Positions 51,035 through 60,453 of a stretch of DNA of 64,000 nt are shown piece after piece. The DNA lies in the NCBI RefSeq assembly GCF_024298905.1, contig NZ_CP101154.1, forward strand, positions 868,001 through 932,000, read 5' to 3'. How positions within the stretch are numbered: the first letter of the stretch is position 1; the number at the start of each line of letters is the position of its first letter. Both the position numbers and the translations under genes were made by a program. The notes under the pieces are model-generated. The model was given only the letters and a program-made list of their open reading frames with translations, did no database searches and was not told the origin of the DNA. This stretch comes from Natronomonas marina (GTDB lineage: Archaea > Halobacteriota > Halobacteria > Halobacteriales > Haloarculaceae).

Positions 51035-51937
51035 TCAGTAGTACCAGTCGAAGGACTCGAAGTCGGGGTCCCGACCTTCGTTGAACGCCTGCCGGCCCTC
51101 CCTGGCCTCCTCGGTCATGTAGCCGAGTCGGGTCGCCTCGCCGGCGAACACCTGCTGGCCGACCAGGCCGTCGGAGTCCATGTTGAAGGCGTACTTGAGC
51201 ATCCGGATGGCCATCGGCGACTTCGAGAGGATGGCCTCGGCCCACTCGAGAGCGACCTCCTCGAGTTCCTCGTGAGGGACCGCCTCGTTGGCCATCCCCA
51301 TCTCGACGGCCTCCGCCGCGGAGTAGGTCTTCCCCAGGAAGAACACCTCGCGGGCCTTCTTGTGGCCGACCTGCCGTGCGAGGTACGCCGACCCGAAGCC
51401 GGCGTCGAAGGAGGCGACGTCGGGGTCCGTCTGGAGGAACTTCGCGTGCTCGGCGGAGGCCAGCGTCATGTCACAGACGACGTGCAGCGAGTGGCCGCCG
51501 CCGACGGCCCACCCCGGCACGACGGCGACGACCGGCTTGGGGACGTGCCGGATGAGCCGCTGTACCTCGAGGATGTGGAGCCTGGGGGCGTCCTGTCGTT
51601 CGGCGTCCGAGTCGCCACCCGCCTCGCTCTCCTCGTACTCGTATCCGGCGTCCCCCCGGATGCGCTGGTCGCCGCCCGAGCAGAACGCCCAGCCGCCGTC
51701 CTTCGGTGAGGGCCCGTTGCCGGTCAGCAGGATACAGCCGACGTCCGTCTGCCGTTTGGCGTGGTCGAGTGCGGTGTAGAGTTCGTCGACCGTCTCCGGC
51801 CGGAACGCGTTGCGCACCGCCGGGCGGTCGAACGCGATGCGGACGGCGCCGACGTCCGTCCCCCGGTGGTAGGTGATGTCCTCGAAGTCGTCGGTGACCG
51901 GCTCCCACCGGTCGTCGTCGAACAGGTCCGAAACCAT
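51035..51937 (-). CDS. menB: 1,4-dihydroxy-2-naphthoyl-CoA synthase
   Basis: The 300-residue crotonase-fold enzyme starts MVSDLFDDDRWEPVTDDFED. It has FDRPAVRNAFRPETVDELY, AFCSGGDQRIRG, VPGWAVGGGHSLHVVCD and DAGFGSAYLARQVG, as in MenB. It closes the naphthoate ring from o-succinylbenzoyl-CoA. It follows menD by 48 bases on the same strand. Confidence 0.95.
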   Translation of the reverse strand: MVSDLFDDDRWEPVTDDFEDITYHRGTDVGAVRIAFDRPAVRNAFRPETVDELYTALDHAKRQTDVGCILLTGNGPSPKDGGWAFCSGGDQRIRGDAGYEYEESEAGGDSDAERQDAPRLHILEVQRLIRHVPKPVVAVVPGWAVGGGHSLHVVCDMTLASAEHAKFLQTDPDVASFDAGFGSAYLARQVGHKKAREVFFLGKTYSAAEAVEMGMANEAVPHEELEEVALEWAEAILSKSPMAIRMLKYAFNMDSDGLVGQQVFAGEATRLGYMTEEAREGRQAFNEGRDPDFESFDWYY

Positions 51938-51985
51938 ACCGACGATGGGACCGGCCGGAGCAAAAATCCCCCCGGGTCCGGCCGG

Positions 51986-53734
51986 CTACACCACATCGAG
52001 GACCCGTTCTTCGAGCGCCCGCCGGTCGTCGTGGCTCCGCTGGCCGTCGGTGACTACCTCGATGACCTGCGCGCCCGGGCTCTCGACGGACTCGGCGTAC
52101 AGCTCCCGGAACCCCTCGCGGTCGTCGGTCCGGGCGAACTCCAGGCCGTACAGATCCGCCGTCGGCTCGAAGTCCAGCCCGTGCGGGGTCCGGAACCACT
52201 CCTCGAAGGATTCGTGGGTTTCGATGGGCAGCAGGTGGAAGATGCCGCCGCCGTCGTTGTTGATGCAGACCACCGTCGCGTCGAGGTCGAACCGCTCGAC
52301 GGCCAGCAGGCCGTTCGCGTCGTGGAAGTACGCCAGGTCGCCGGTGACGAGAACGAGCGGGTCGTCGGCCGCCGACCCCGCGCCCAGCGCCGTCGAGGTG
52401 ATACCGTCGATGCCCGAGGCGCCGCGGTTGCCGAGGGCGGTCAGGTTCGCCGCCCGCGGCCGGCCGAACCGGTCGAGGTCCCGGACCGGCATCGAGTTCG
52501 AGACGAAGAGCGTCGCGGGGTCCGGCGCAAGCGAGACGGCGTCGGCGACGACCGCCCCCTCCTCGGGTTCGTCGCCCTCGACGAGGTCCCAGTAGTCGGC
52601 CTCCGCCTCGAGGACGCGCCGGGCGTAGGCACCGCGCTCGCGGTCGAGTGCGCCGGCGAGTGCGGACGCGAACCGCGTCTCGTCGGCGACGACGAGGTCC
52701 GTCGCGGTGAACGTCGCCTCCCGCCACCCGCCCGCCGGGTCGACGAGGAACTGCCGCGCGTCGGTCTCCCGGAGGTAGTGCCGGAGCGGCTTCGAGGTGG
52801 GCGAGGCGCCGAACCGGACGACGACGTCCGGTGTCTCCTCGATTGCCGGCAGGTAGCCGTCGTACCCGCCGCAGACCGCGGCGGCGTCGGCGACGGCACC
52901 GAATCGGTGGCCCGAAAGCGGGTCCGCCAGCACCGGGAAGCCGGTCGCCGCCGCCAGTCCGACCAGCGCGTCGCCGGCCGGCGCCGGCCGGTCCGAGGGA
53001 CCGCAGACGAGGAGACCCGAATCGGCCGCCTCAACGGCCTCGATCACTCGATTTCGGTCCCGTTTCGACAGCGTCGCCCGGCCCCGCGTCACGGAGACGT
53101 AGGGCCCGTCGCGGCCCTCGACGGCGAGCGGGTTGGTCTCGAGGAACGATTCGGGGACCGGGTCGGCGGGCACGCCTTCCGGCGCCGCGTCGGGTCCGGC
53201 GTTCGGCTCCAGCGGTTTCCGGAGCGGCACGTCGAGGTGAACCGGTCCCGGTTCCGTGCCTGCGGCGGCCGCGAGAGCCCGCGACAGGGCCGTCCGGAGC
53301 GACCGCAGTTTCCGGTCGGCCGCCTCCGGTTCCGGCAGTTTGCGGTACTGTCGGACCGCGTCGCCGTAGAGTTTCTCCTGGTCGACGGTCTGGTTTGCGC
53401 CGCTGTCCTGCAGTTCCGGCGGGCGGTCCGCCGTCAGGAGCACCATTGGGACGCGAGCGTTGTCCGCCTCGACGACGGCGGGGTGGAAGTTCGCCGCGGC
53501 GGTCCCGGAGGTACAGACCAAAGGCGTCGGTTGGCCCGTCCGCTTGGCCCGCCCGAGCGCGAAGAAGGCCGCCGACCGCTCGTCGAGGTGCGAGAACGTC
53601 TCGATACCGCCGTGCTCGGCCAGCGCGACCGTCAGCGGCGTCGACCGGCTGCCGGGCGCGAGCACGGCTGCCTCGACGCCGGCGGCGGCGAGTTCGTCGG
53701 CGACGACCCGCCCCCACAGCGTGTTGACGTTCAT
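51986..53734 (-). CDS. menD: 2-succinyl-5-enolpyruvyl-6-hydroxy-3-cyclohexene-1-carboxylate synthase
   Basis: The 582-residue thiamine-diphosphate enzyme starts at ATG 53734 (MNVNTLWGRVVADELAAAGV), overlapping the menF stop. It has VLAPGSRSTPLTVALAE with SHLDERSAAFFALG, and the ThDP/magnesium motif LVTGDLAYFHDANGLLAVE ending near CINNDGGGIF. It joins isochorismate with 2-oxoglutarate. Confidence 0.95.
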   Translation of the reverse strand: MNVNTLWGRVVADELAAAGVEAAVLAPGSRSTPLTVALAEHGGIETFSHLDERSAAFFALGRAKRTGQPTPLVCTSGTAAANFHPAVVEADNARVPMVLLTADRPPELQDSGANQTVDQEKLYGDAVRQYRKLPEPEAADRKLRSLRTALSRALAAAAGTEPGPVHLDVPLRKPLEPNAGPDAAPEGVPADPVPESFLETNPLAVEGRDGPYVSVTRGRATLSKRDRNRVIEAVEAADSGLLVCGPSDRPAPAGDALVGLAAATGFPVLADPLSGHRFGAVADAAAVCGGYDGYLPAIEETPDVVVRFGASPTSKPLRHYLRETDARQFLVDPAGGWREATFTATDLVVADETRFASALAGALDRERGAYARRVLEAEADYWDLVEGDEPEEGAVVADAVSLAPDPATLFVSNSMPVRDLDRFGRPRAANLTALGNRGASGIDGITSTALGAGSAADDPLVLVTGDLAYFHDANGLLAVERFDLDATVVCINNDGGGIFHLLPIETHESFEEWFRTPHGLDFEPTADLYGLEFARTDDREGFRELYAESVESPGAQVIEVVTDGQRSHDDRRALEERVLDVV

Positions 53735-55068
53735 TCGAGTTCGTCGAGTATCGGCCGGTACTTGAGCTGGACCTCGTCCCACTCGCGGTCGGGGTCGGAA
53801 TCGGCCACGATGCCGACCCCGGCGAACAGGGTGGCGGCATCCCCGCGGGCGACCGCCGAGCGAATGGCGACGGCGAAGGAGCCGTAGCCAGCGGCGTCGA
53901 ACCAGCCGACCGGCGCGGCGTACCAGCCGCGCTCGAAGGGCTCGGTGTCCCGGATGGTCGCAAGCGCCTCGTCCGGCGGGAGTCCGCCGACCGCCGGCGT
54001 CGGGTGCAGCGCCTCCACCAGCGTCAGGGCGTGCTCGTCGTCGGCCAGTTCCGCGCTCATCGGCGTCTCGATGTGCTGGACGGTCGCCAGCCGGCGGATA
54101 CGGCGCTGACCGGCCCGAACCGACGAGGCGTAGGGTGCCAGCTGTTCGCGGATGGCGTCGGCGACGAGTTCGTGCTCGTGGACGTTCTTGTCGTCGTCGA
54201 GCAGTTCCGCCGCGAGCCACTCGTCTTCCTCCGGGGTGTCGCCGCGCCCGGTCGTCCCGGCGAGGGCGCCCGTCTCGACGGTGCGGCCGCGGAGCCCGAC
54301 CAGCTGTTCGGGCGTCGCGCCGAAGAAGCCGGCCCCGCCGTCGTCCGGCTCGAAGAGGAAGCGGAAACAGTCCGGGTAGGTGTCACCGAGGCGGGCCAGC
54401 GCGTCCGGGACCGACAGCGGCGCCTCGAGGCGAGCCTCCAGTGCCTGCGCGAGGACGACCTTCCGGAGTTCGCCGGCGGCGATGCGGTCGGTGGCCGCGG
54501 TGACGCTGCGCCGCCACTCCGCCTTCGAGGTGGTCCGCTCTCGCGTGCGGACGCCGGGCGGCCCGCCGGTCGAGGCCGCCGGGACGGGGCTCGGAAGCGC
54601 CTCCCGTGCCGTCTCCAGTCGCGCCTCGACATCCTCGGGGTCGGCGTCGACGGCGTTGACCGACAGCCACGCCGCCCCGTCGTCGTAGGTCATCTGTACG
54701 CGCGGCAGGACGAACTCCGCGGCCGGATACCCCCGCCAGGGGTCCTCGGCGCTGTGTTCGTCGTGGAAGGAGAAGCCGCCGAACAGCCGCGGCCGCGCGG
54801 CCAGCGCGCCGGCGTGGACGTCACCGGCGGAGAACAGTTCCTCGGCGGCCGTCCGTATCGCGTCGAAGCGGTCGGGGCCGTCGGCGGTCAGCGTCGCCGC
54901 GGCGCCGCTGCCGACGACGGTCGCCTCGCCCGGTGCCGCCCAGAAGGTCCGCGGCACGTCGGCGGCTTCCAGTACGGCCTGGGGGCGCGGCGGATTCCGC
55001 ACCCGCACCGCGCGGCTGACCAGTCCCGGCCGCTCGACGACCGACTCCTCGCTCCCCAACGGTTCCAT
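53731..55068 (-). CDS. menF: isochorismate synthase
   Basis: The 445-residue chorismate-binding enzyme starts at ATG 55068 (MEPLGSEESVVERPGLVSRA). The family motifs are TVETGALAGTTGRGDTPEED, ELLDDDKNVHEHELVADAI, VQHIETPMSAEL and LHPTPAVGGLPPDEAL. It converts chorismate to isochorismate, the first step to menaquinone. Its TGA overlaps the menD ATG, and it leads the men genes. Confidence 0.94.
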   Translation of the reverse strand: MEPLGSEESVVERPGLVSRAVRVRNPPRPQAVLEAADVPRTFWAAPGEATVVGSGAAATLTADGPDRFDAIRTAAEELFSAGDVHAGALAARPRLFGGFSFHDEHSAEDPWRGYPAAEFVLPRVQMTYDDGAAWLSVNAVDADPEDVEARLETAREALPSPVPAASTGGPPGVRTRERTTSKAEWRRSVTAATDRIAAGELRKVVLAQALEARLEAPLSVPDALARLGDTYPDCFRFLFEPDDGGAGFFGATPEQLVGLRGRTVETGALAGTTGRGDTPEEDEWLAAELLDDDKNVHEHELVADAIREQLAPYASSVRAGQRRIRRLATVQHIETPMSAELADDEHALTLVEALHPTPAVGGLPPDEALATIRDTEPFERGWYAAPVGWFDAAGYGSFAVAIRSAVARGDAATLFAGVGIVADSDPDREWDEVQLKYRPILDELE

Positions 55069-55128
55069 TGCCCGCTCGTTGGGCCCCCACCGTTTTAGAT
55101 TCCCCGTTCGCCGACGGCGGGAGACCCG

Positions 55129-55407
55129 CTACAGCTTGGACTCGGCGTCCTCGGCCAGCTCCGCCATCCGCTTGCCGATGCGGCCGGCGTCGGAGAACTC
55201 GTCTTCACTCATCACGTTCGCCAGGGCGTTCCCGAGGACGAAGACGGCGTGTTTGTGCTCGCTTTTCGACTTGTGGACATCGTCCGGCGTCACGTCGAGT
55301 TCGTCGTAGGGATCGAACGCCGACGCGTCGACCGCCTCCATCTCGCGGAACTGCTCCATTATCGATACCATCTTCGCGTGCAGTTCGAGGAGTTCGTCCT
55401 TGTGCAT
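55129..55407 (-). CDS. UPF0058 family protein
   Basis: The 92-residue helical protein starts MHKDELLELHAKMVSIMEQF. It has the family pattern DVHKSKSEHKHAVFVLGNALANVM. UPF0058 members are small, highly conserved archaeal proteins of unknown function that form helical bundles. It is transcribed from its own short promoter region upstream of menF on the same strand. Confidence 0.88.
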   Translation of the reverse strand: MHKDELLELHAKMVSIMEQFREMEAVDASAFDPYDELDVTPDDVHKSKSEHKHAVFVLGNALANVMSEDEFSDAGRIGKRMAELAEDAESKL

Positions 55408-55517
55408 GTTCGTGTCTACTGGAAGGCTACGTTTATTCTTTGTGCGGTAAGGGGACCCATACGTCGAAGCGGCGGCTCGCCGGCTGCGCCGTCGGGAGGA
55501 CGCCTCGAAAAAGACGC

Positions 55518-55730
55518 TCAGAAGACGTACTCGTCGTCGTGCCCCATCATACCGTCCTCTTCGAGTCCAGGGTCCTCGTCCTCCATGGGGCCGCTCGTCT
55601 TGTACGCCCGGAGCCCGGTCGACAGCAGTTCTTCGATGGCTTCTTCCCGGTTTACGAACTCGCCTTTCTCCACCAGCTGGGCGATCTGCATTTCGAGATG
55701 TTCCGGGACAGTCAGTTGTACCTTCGGCAT
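55518..55730 (-). CDS. ribbon-helix-helix (CopG-like) protein
   Basis: The 70-residue protein starts MPKVQLTVPEHLEMQIAQLV. The N-terminal beta strand KVQLTVPEHL and helices EMQIAQLVEKGEF and NREEAIEELLSTGLRAY form a typical RHH DNA-binding dimer unit. The tail is acidic (EDEDPGLEEDGMMGHDDEY). It is probably a DNA-binding regulator; no toxin partner is seen. Confidence 0.82.
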   Translation of the reverse strand: MPKVQLTVPEHLEMQIAQLVEKGEFVNREEAIEELLSTGLRAYKTSGPMEDEDPGLEEDGMMGHDDEYVF

Positions 55731-55911
55731 CGGAACACCCGGAGTTTCGGGGATGGGGTATTTAAGCCTGGCGGGGATTTTTCGTGGCTGCGAAACTCAA
55801 CTACGATTCACCGAAAGTATCTTTCGTGAAGTACCCACTCTCGTTTCGAATCCCGCCGTCGTCGGTTCACGAACGACAGGCCTACGGGCTCTCGGGCCCG
55901 TATCTACGGTC

Positions 55912-56496
55912 ATGAATGACGTGACGGACCTCCACGCGGAGTTCGATGGCGAACGGCTCCCGCCGGGCCAGCGGGAGACGACGCGATTCCCGGTGCTCTC
56001 GAAGGGCGGCACGCCGTCGGTGGCGGACGACCCCACGCTCGACGTCTACGGCGCCGTCGGGACGGAACTGTCGCTGTCGATCCCCGACCTCGAGGAACTG
56101 GGCGCCGAAGCCCAGCGGCAGGACTTCCACTGCGTCACCGGCTGGTCGCGCTTCGACTGCGAGTTCTACGGCCTCCCGTTTCCCCGGCTGGCCGACCACG
56201 CCGGCGTCGACGGCGCCGTCCACGTCATGTTCCACGCCCACGACGGCTACACGACGAACCTGCCGCTCGGGGAGTGCGACCGCCAGGAGGTACTCTTCGC
56301 CTGGGAACTGGACGGCGAACCGCTGGCCGGCGAACACGGTGGCCCGCTCCGGGTCGTCACGCCACACAAGTACGCCTACAAGGGCGCAAAGTGGGTCTCC
56401 GGCGTCGAGTTCCTGACCGAACCCGAACGCGGCTACTGGGAGAAGCGCGGCTACTCCGACACCGCCAACCCCTGGGAGGAGGAACGGTACGCCTAA
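55912..56496 (+). CDS. sulfite oxidase-like molybdopterin oxidoreductase (YedY-type)
   Basis: The 194-residue protein starts at ATG 55912 (MNDVTDLHAEFDGERLPPGQ). The molybdenum-ligand Cys is in FHCVTGWSRFDCEFYGLPF, followed by NLPLGECDRQEVLFAWELDG and VTPHKYAYKGAKWVSGVEFL. There is no signal peptide, so it is cytoplasmic, unlike YedY/MsrP. The electron partner is not near. Confidence 0.88.
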   Translation: MNDVTDLHAEFDGERLPPGQRETTRFPVLSKGGTPSVADDPTLDVYGAVGTELSLSIPDLEELGAEAQRQDFHCVTGWSRFDCEFYGLPFPRLADHAGVDGAVHVMFHAHDGYTTNLPLGECDRQEVLFAWELDGEPLAGEHGGPLRVVTPHKYAYKGAKWVSGVEFLTEPERGYWEKRGYSDTANPWEEERYA

Positions 56497-56588
56497 CTCC
56501 CGCCGCACTCGCGCAGTCGGCCCGCCTCACCGCGTCCCGCACGCCGCCCGTCGGTACATATATGTCGCTGCTGTGACTTCCCGCCAGT

Positions 56589-58481
56589 ATGGACGCCCAC
56601 ACCGCGATGGCCGAGTGGGAGACGGCGCCGTTCGAGGGCGGCCTCGACGAGCTGGCCCGGATGGGTCGGCGGGGCTTCAGCGGCGCCGTCGAGTCGGGGT
56701 CCGACTGGCTGTTCCTCGCCGACGGCGACGCGGTCGCCGTGGTCTCCGACCTCGAGGAGACGCCGACGCCCGGTGACATCGACGCCTTCGAGGACGCCAG
56801 CGGGCAGACACACGAGGCGCCCCATCCCACCGCGGCGAGACTCGTCCCGATGCTCGCCCTCGAGGGCGACGTTCGGGGCGAGTACTTCAGCGACGACACC
56901 CCCATCGAGACGGTCCACGAGACGCTCGCGGAGGGCGGCTTCACCGGCTACGTCGAACTGGCCGAGAACGTCCTCAGCGGCGACTACTACGTCGTCTACG
57001 AGGACGGCGAGGCCGACTACGTCGCCTACATCGGCTCGACCGACCGACCCGTGACCGGCGAGGAGGCCGAGTCCAAGACGAAAAACGAGGTCGGCATCTA
57101 CAGCGTCGTCGGCGTCGACCTCCCGGCGGTCGAGCTTCCCGACCCGCCCGAACCGTCCGACGGCGCGGGGGCTGGGGGCGGTGCCGTCGAAACGGGCGTC
57201 GACGCCGAACCGACGGCGGCCGGCGACGCGGGGTCGCTCGACGACGCCGGGGAGTCGACCGGGGACGCCGCCCCGGAGTCGGAGTCGACGTCCGCCCCGG
57301 AGTCGGCGACCGAGCCGACATCGGAGTCGGGGCCGGAACCCGAACCGGCGGACGAATCCGAGGCCGGTGTCGGGGAGTCGGACCCAGTGGCCGGCGCCGA
57401 GCCGGAGCCCGAATCGGGCGATGAGACGCCTGACGAGGACCGAACGGTCCCGTCGCTGGACCCCGAGCGATCCGGTCGCGCGAGCGACGCCGACGGGGAG
57501 ACCGGAGCCGACGAAGCCGACGACGACGTCGAGCCGGCGCCCGGACCGGACGAGTCGGCGGACGCGGCCGACGCCGCTCCGGCGACTGCCGCGACCGAGA
57601 CGACCGCGGAAGACGACGCGGGCGCCGTGGACGACACCGCTCTCGAGGAGGTCCGCACGGAACTGCGACGCCTCCGGGAGGCCCACGAACGCCTCGAGGG
57701 CCGCGTCGCCGCCCTGGAGTCCGGGGGCGGTTCGGCGGCGTCGGCGGACGTGCGAACCGACGGCCCCTCGCTGTCGCCGACGGAGGCGCTCTCGAAGACG
57801 ACGCTCTTCGTCCGGGAGGGGACCCGCGGCGGGCCGACGCTTCAGGACGCCCACGACGGCCGCGCCGACCGGGAGGCGCTGGCCGCCAACGTCGGACTGG
57901 AGCGACACACCCGTTTCGAGGAGGCGGGCGCGACGGTCGACGGCGAGCCCTTCGAGTCGTTCCTGGAGTCGACGCAGGCCTACGAGTTCGTCGAGTGGCT
58001 GGTGACCGACCTGCTGTTCGAGATCAGGCTGACCGGCTCCGAGGACGCGATGGCCCACCTCTACGACGCGCTTCCCGACGTCGACCGGGTGTTCTTCGAG
58101 GAGACCGTCACCGTCGAGGACGGCGGCGAGCACCGCGAGGTGACCTTCGACGTCGTCGTCCGCGACCGGAACGGCGAGCCGCTGTTCGTCGCCGCCCTCG
58201 AGGAGAGCCGCGAGCCGACGTCCGCCGGCGCCGTCGAGCCGCTGGTCACGGACGCGTCGGACTTCTGTGCGGCCAACGACTCGGTCGCCGGCGCCTTCGC
58301 CGTCACCGCGAGTTACTTCGAGCCCGGCGCCCTAGAGTTGGCCCGCGAGGCCACGACCGGCAGCCTCCTGAGCCGCGATCGGTACCGCAGCTTCGTCACT
58401 CTCACCCGAAAGAACGGCTTCCACCTCTGTCTTGTCGAGGCCCGCGAGTCGTCGCTACACCTCGCGCTGCCGGAACTGTAG
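56589..58481 (+). CDS. long acidic two-domain haloarchaeal protein of unknown function
   Basis: The 630-residue protein starts at ATG 56589 (MDAHTAMAEWETAPFEGGLD). The N-terminal domain (about 1-185) is alpha/beta with FSGAVESGSDWLFLADGDAV and YYVVYEDGEADYVAYIGST. A long Pro/Glu/Ser/Asp linker (about 190-345) and a coiled coil (EEVRTELRRLREAHERLEGR) follow. The C-terminal domain (about 390-630) has VTFDVVVRDRNGEPLFVAAL and then EESREPTS, a layout that recalls PD-(D/E)XK nuclease-like folds. I recall it only as an uncharacterised haloarchaeal family. It has no signal peptide. Confidence 0.72.
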   Translation: MDAHTAMAEWETAPFEGGLDELARMGRRGFSGAVESGSDWLFLADGDAVAVVSDLEETPTPGDIDAFEDASGQTHEAPHPTAARLVPMLALEGDVRGEYFSDDTPIETVHETLAEGGFTGYVELAENVLSGDYYVVYEDGEADYVAYIGSTDRPVTGEEAESKTKNEVGIYSVVGVDLPAVELPDPPEPSDGAGAGGGAVETGVDAEPTAAGDAGSLDDAGESTGDAAPESESTSAPESATEPTSESGPEPEPADESEAGVGESDPVAGAEPEPESGDETPDEDRTVPSLDPERSGRASDADGETGADEADDDVEPAPGPDESADAADAAPATAATETTAEDDAGAVDDTALEEVRTELRRLREAHERLEGRVAALESGGGSAASADVRTDGPSLSPTEALSKTTLFVREGTRGGPTLQDAHDGRADREALAANVGLERHTRFEEAGATVDGEPFESFLESTQAYEFVEWLVTDLLFEIRLTGSEDAMAHLYDALPDVDRVFFEETVTVEDGGEHREVTFDVVVRDRNGEPLFVAALEESREPTSAGAVEPLVTDASDFCAANDSVAGAFAVTASYFEPGALELAREATTGSLLSRDRYRSFVTLTRKNGFHLCLVEARESSLHLALPEL

Positions 58482-58543
58482 CCGGCGAAATCCGGGTGAA
58501 CCGTCGCTGTCGGAATCGGAGAAGAACGAGTAGAGCGAGGCGA

Positions 58544-58849
58544 TTAGCCCTCGATTTCGGGGACTTCGTCGATCTTCATTCCCTCGAGCTTCTCGATTAT
58601 CTCGTCGAGGTCCGAATCGAGGTCGCTGACGAACTCCGCGGTGTCCTCGGTGGTGATCGCGCCCTGGCTGGAGGGTTCGATGAGGTTCTCCTCCTCGAGG
58701 ACGCGAAGCGAGTAGCGGACCTTGTGGTGGGGGTAGCCGGTCTCGTTGGACATCTTGACGATGCCGATCGGTTCGTTCTCGATCACCATCCGCAGTACCT
58801 GCAGATGGCGCTCCAACATATCAACTTCCTTCTCAAGCCGATCTATCAT
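58544..58849 (-). CDS. winged-helix protein with coiled-coil start
   Basis: The 101-residue protein starts at ATG 58849 (MIDRLEKEVDMLERHLQVLR). A leading helix is followed by IGIVKMSNETGYPHHKVRYSLRVLEEENLIEPS, a winged-helix motif, and an acidic tail. Related small proteins are conserved in haloarchaea with unknown targets. A TATA box (tttaaa, 58878-58883) stands about 30 bases before the start, so the mRNA is probably leaderless. Confidence 0.8.
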   Translation of the reverse strand: MIDRLEKEVDMLERHLQVLRMVIENEPIGIVKMSNETGYPHHKVRYSLRVLEEENLIEPSSQGAITTEDTAEFVSDLDSDLDEIIEKLEGMKIDEVPEIEG

Positions 58850-59082
58850 GGCACTTGTTAACTTGTGTTTGGTTGGTTTAAAAGTTGCTGTCGGTTCGAC
58901 GAACTACCCCGTTATATGGAGGTTGCTACAGCCGAGTTCGGTTCTGAACTATAAAGCCCTTGTGACCACGGCACACGAAGCCGCGGGTTTGGCTTGTCGC
59001 GTGCGCCTCCCGGCGGTCGCTGCCCGGCACGTCCGGGCCGCTATCGAAATCTGTTTACACCGCTGGTTGGTACGTCGCCCCG
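58850..59082. promoter_or_regulatory. divergent promoter region between the HTH gene and purA
   Basis: Minus strand: a tttaaa box at 58878-58883 for the HTH gene. Plus strand: an actataaag box at about 58948-58956, which would give purA a leader near 100 bases. No gene is seen. Confidence 0.5.
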
Positions 59083-60453
59083 ATGACCGTAACTATCGTC
59101 GGTTCGCAGCTCGGCGACGAGGGGAAAGGCGGCATCGTCGACGTCTACGGCGATGCCGCCGACGTCGTCGTGCGCTACCAGGGCGGCGACAACGCCGGCC
59201 ACACCGTCGTTCACGACGGCCACGAGTACAAGCTCTCGTTGGTCCCGTCGGGTGCCGTCAGGGGGAAGGTCGGGGTGCTCGGCAACGGCTGCGTCGTCAA
59301 CCCGGCGACGCTGTTCGAGGAACTCGACGCGCTCCGCGAGCGGAGCCTCGACCCCGACGTTCGGGTCGCCGAACGGGCCCACGTCATCCTCCCGTACCAC
59401 CGCACGCTCGACGGGCTAGAGGAGGACGTCAAGTCCGACGAGGACCTCGCGGCCGGCACCACCGGACGCGGCATCGGCCCGACCTACGAGGACAAGGCCG
59501 GCCGACGTGGTGTCCGGGTCGGCGACCTGCTGGATCCCGAGACGCTTCGTGCACGCCTGGAGTACGCCGTCCCGCGAAAGCGGGCGCTCGTCGAGGACGT
59601 CTACGACCTCGACGTCGGCGACGACGTGGACGCCGACGCCTTCGACGTCGAGGCCATCTACGAGCGGTACCGCGAGTTCGGACGCCGCCTCGCCGACGAA
59701 GGGATGACCGTCGACTGCGGGCGGTTCCTCGCCGAGCGGCGCGAGGCCGGCGACCGGATCATGTTCGAGGGCGCACAGGGCACCGCCATCGACATCGACC
59801 ACGGCATCTACCCCTACGTCACCTCCTCGAACCCCACCGCCGGTGCCGCCGCGGTCGGGTCCGGCCTCGGCCCCACCGTCGTCGGGGACGGCGAGGTCGT
59901 CGGCATCGTGAAAGCGTACCTCTCGCGCGTGGGCACGGGACCGCTCCCGACGGAGTTGGGCAGCGTCGACGGCCAGACGCCGCCCGACGGCGGCCGCCCC
60001 GGCGAGTCCGACCTCGCGGAGTTCATCCGCGAGGAGGGCGGCGAGTACGGCACCGTCACCGGCCGGCCGCGACGCGTCGGCTGGCTCGACGTACCGATGC
60101 TGCGGCACGCCGCCCGCGTCAACGGCTTCACCGGTCTGGCGGTCAATCACCTCGACGTCCTCGCGGGTCTCGACGAGGTGCAGGTCGGTCACTCCTACAC
60201 GCTGGACGGCGAGGAACTCCTGACGATGCCGACCACCACCGAGAAGTGGGCCGACTGCGAGGCGAACTTCCGGCGCTTCGAGGGCTGGCCCGACGTCGAG
60301 TGGTCGACCGTCGCCGAGGACGGCTACGACGCCATCCCCGAGAACGGCCGGGCGTACCTGGAGTACGTCGCCGAGGAGGTCGGTGCGCCCATCTACGCCG
60401 TCGGCGTCGGCCCTGGCCGCGAGGAGACCGTCGTCGTCGAGACGCCGTTCTAG
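59083..60453 (+). CDS. purA: adenylosuccinate synthetase
   Basis: The 456-residue protein starts MTVTIVGSQLGDEGKGGIVD, with the GTP-binding loop GDEGKGG and the family motif GGDNAGHTVVHDG. Further marks are TGRGIGPTYEDKAGRRGVRVGDL, FEGAQGTAIDIDHGIYPYVTSSNPTAG and SVDGQTPPDGGRPGE. It forms adenylosuccinate from IMP, aspartate and GTP. Its stop overlaps that of the convergent SRPBCC gene in the palindrome ctag. Confidence 0.96.
   Translation: MTVTIVGSQLGDEGKGGIVDVYGDAADVVVRYQGGDNAGHTVVHDGHEYKLSLVPSGAVRGKVGVLGNGCVVNPATLFEELDALRERSLDPDVRVAERAHVILPYHRTLDGLEEDVKSDEDLAAGTTGRGIGPTYEDKAGRRGVRVGDLLDPETLRARLEYAVPRKRALVEDVYDLDVGDDVDADAFDVEAIYERYREFGRRLADEGMTVDCGRFLAERREAGDRIMFEGAQGTAIDIDHGIYPYVTSSNPTAGAAAVGSGLGPTVVGDGEVVGIVKAYLSRVGTGPLPTELGSVDGQTPPDGGRPGESDLAEFIREEGGEYGTVTGRPRRVGWLDVPMLRHAARVNGFTGLAVNHLDVLAGLDEVQVGHSYTLDGEELLTMPTTTEKWADCEANFRRFEGWPDVEWSTVAEDGYDAIPENGRAYLEYVAEEVGAPIYAVGVGPGREETVVVETPF

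Noticed and set aside
60450-60453. The 4-bp stop overlap between purA and the SRPBCC gene as a special signal
   Set aside because: Convergent overlap in the palindrome ctag is a common by-product of compact gene spacing.
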